This document shows positions 62,597 to 64,000 of a stretch of DNA of 64,000 nucleotides, in pieces (the stretch's first letter is position 1; each line of letters starts with the position of its first letter). The notes beneath the pieces were generated by a model, which had not been told where the DNA came from, searched no databases, and saw only the letters and a program-made list of their open reading frames with translations. Both the position numbers and the translations under genes were made by a program. This DNA is from Myxococcales bacterium SG8_38 (GTDB lineage Bacteria; Myxococcota_A; Polyangia; Polyangiales; Houyiibacteriaceae), in assembly GCA_001303415.1 (NCBI GenBank), contig LJTN01000022.1:1-64000 (forward strand). The letters run 5' to 3'.

Positions 62597-64000
62597 ATGG
62601 CTACAACACCGCGAAAAGCAAGCTTGATCGCACCGTTCCGGCGCATTGCCATGGCCACCGAAAACGCGCTCGAGCTGGCCCGGCTCGGCCACTTCACCGA
62701 CCCCCAGCACGCCCCCTACAAGGTCGCGCATCAGATGCGCATTGCGCGCCTGCGCCGGTATGGAGGTGACGATCATCACCCGAGCGTGCCAGCGCCTCTT
62801 CTGTTGATTCCTCCGCTCATGGTGACTGCGGAGATTTACGACGTCGCGCCCGACATCAGCGGGGTCACGGCGCTCACGCGGATGGGCCTCGACGTGTGGG
62901 TGATCGACTTCGGCTCTCCGGAGCAAGAAGAGGGCGGCATGAAACGCACGCTCGACGATCACGTCAAGGCCGTGAGCCATGCGATCGACTTCGTCCGCGA
63001 CACGACCGGTCACGACGTCCATCTGCTCGGCTACTCGCAAGGCGGAATGTTCGCCTACCAAACTGCCGCCTACCGAGCGTCCGAAGGCATCGCCTCGTTG
63101 GTGACTTTTGGAAGCCCAGTCGACATTCACCGCAACCTACCGAAGATCGACGACACCATCGCCGGCCGGGTCTTCGAGCTCGCGCAGCAGGCCCTCGACG
63201 CGCCGCTCGACAAGCTGGAGGGCTTGCCGGGGTTTCTGACGAGCACGGGCTTCAAGCTCTTGGCGGTGCACAAAGAAGTCGGTCAGCTCCTCGACTTCGT
63301 GCGCAAGCTTCACGACCGACAGGCGCTCGAAAAGCGCGAGGCGCGACGTCGCTTCTTGGGCGGTGAGGGGTTCGTCGCTTGGCCAGGGCCGGCGCTCAAG
63401 AAGTTCATCGACGAGTTCGTGGTCCACAATCGGATGCTGTCGGGTGGCTTCGTCATCGACGGCCGCACGGTGACCCTCGCGGACATTCGCTGTCCGGTTT
63501 TGTTCTTCGTCGGCGAACGGGACACCATTGCCAACGAATCGGCCATCCGCGCCATTCGTGGCGCTGCGCCCAATGCCGAGCTTCACGAAGTCTCGATGCA
63601 CGCCGGACACTTCGGGCTCGTGGTCGGAAAGCAGGCCATGTCGTTCACGTGGCCGACCGTTGCCGCCTGGGTGCGCTGGCGCGAGGGCGTTGGCGAGCAG
63701 CCGAAGACGCTCGAGGCTCCGCCCCCGCTCGAGGAGCCCGAAGAAGCGGGGTTCGAGGAGGTGGATTTCGACGTCGAGCTCTTCTATCAGAGCCTGACCG
63801 GCGCCATCGGTGCGTTTTGGAGACGCTTCGGGCGCGCGGCAACCGACCTAGGCGAGGAGCTCGACAGCTTGCGATGGCAAGTTCCGCGGCTGGCAGTGCT
63901 GCAAAAGATGGAGCCGGAGACCCGCGTGAGCTTGGGGCTCGCGCTCTGCGAGCAAGCGACCTCGCATCCCGACAACACGTTCTTCTTGTGGCAGGGGCGT
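62597..64000 (+). CDS. PhaC-like alpha/beta hydrolase, probably fused to an acyl-CoA synthetase, partial
   Basis: At least 468 residues; the frame is open to the right edge and is missing from the ORF track. The hydrolase domain (about 60-370) resembles polyhydroxyalkanoate synthases: LLLIPPLMVTAEIYDVAPDI, LDVWVIDFGSPEQEEGGMKR, HLLGYSQGGMFAYQTAAYRA and MHAGHFGLVVGKQAM with the final His. The nucleophile is Ser (G-Y-S-Q-G-G) where PHA synthases have Cys. After an acidic linker, ALCEQATSHPDNTFFLWQGR looks like the first strand of an AMP-forming acyl-CoA synthetase. It may make or load long-chain acyl chains. Start ATG 62597, 78 bases from the divergent gene. Confidence 0.75.
   Translation, partial: MATTPRKASLIAPFRRIAMATENALELARLGHFTDPQHAPYKVAHQMRIARLRRYGGDDHHPSVPAPLLLIPPLMVTAEIYDVAPDISGVTALTRMGLDVWVIDFGSPEQEEGGMKRTLDDHVKAVSHAIDFVRDTTGHDVHLLGYSQGGMFAYQTAAYRASEGIASLVTFGSPVDIHRNLPKIDDTIAGRVFELAQQALDAPLDKLEGLPGFLTSTGFKLLAVHKEVGQLLDFVRKLHDRQALEKREARRRFLGGEGFVAWPGPALKKFIDEFVVHNRMLSGGFVIDGRTVTLADIRCPVLFFVGERDTIANESAIRAIRGAAPNAELHEVSMHAGHFGLVVGKQAMSFTWPTVAAWVRWREGVGEQPKTLEAPPPLEEPEEAGFEEVDFDVELFYQSLTGAIGAFWRRFGRAATDLGEELDSLRWQVPRLAVLQKMEPETRVSLGLALCEQATSHPDNTFFLWQGR

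Overview
The window is high-GC, densely coded bacterial chromosome, about 65-70% G+C by eye except for a patch near 30.3-34.5 kb. It looks like a myxobacterium or related Myxococcota/deltaproteobacterium. The signs are many exported lipoproteins, a DUF1592/DUF1552 pair, Asp/Cys-rich MopE-like and PEGA proteins, very large hybrid histidine kinases, FG-GAP lipoproteins and a eukaryote-like steroid 5-alpha-reductase. No rRNA, tRNA, CRISPR array, prophage or intact insertion sequence was recognised. The left end cuts a sugar transferase gene and the right end cuts a large hydrolase gene.

Layout. 0-1.7 kb: end of an exopolysaccharide locus (sugar transferase, GT4). 1.8-5.9 kb: translationally coupled DUF3604 protein, SurA-like PPIase and HupE/UreJ membrane protein. 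5.9-9.6 kb: divergent PhoX-like and PhoD-like secreted phosphatases around a Pho-box-like site, then Fe-superoxide dismutase. 9.6-18.3 kb: membrane and metabolic genes (DUF1295, lipase-like lipoprotein, EthD protein, crotonase, C69 peptidase, HIT, MoaB, FG-GAP lipoprotein). 18.3-24.5 kb: a flippase-sulfatase fusion, an MmyB-type regulator facing a small membrane protein, then exopolyphosphatase and SixA. 24.7-29.1 kb: DUF1592/DUF1552 pair and a metal permease.

29.1-34.5 kb holds the most interesting locus. It is a three-gene operon of a PilZ-methyltransferase, a membrane hybrid kinase (kinase-receiver-kinase) and a receiver-kinase protein whose H-box histidine is Glu. Gene content and order resemble the PhcB-PhcS-PhcR quorum-sensing system of Ralstonia (3-hydroxy fatty acid methyl ester signalling). 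Two of the three genes are clearly lower in G+C than the surroundings.

34.7-39.6 kb: a four-gene operon of envelope proteins. 39.8-47.8 kb: an accessory stretch with two toxin-antitoxin modules (VapBC and Xre-RES), unknown lipoproteins, a TMTC/PMT-like membrane protein and a decayed pectinacetylesterase. 47.8-64 kb: a flavin oxidoreductase under a 22-bp palindromic operator, a TPR membrane protein, a steroid 5-alpha-reductase homologue, a 2'-5' RNA ligase-like phosphodiesterase, a BON/HHH membrane pair, a BarA-like tripartite kinase, a divergent NAD-dependent DNA ligase, an aminotransferase, an ACT-domain regulator, an isoprenoid-synthase-like protein and a PhaC-like hydrolase that seems fused to an acyl-CoA synthetase.

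Limits: families were assigned by reading motifs, not by searches. Starts were chosen from Shine-Dalgarno spacing and signal peptides. Many long ORFs in the track are antisense shadows typical of high-GC DNA.
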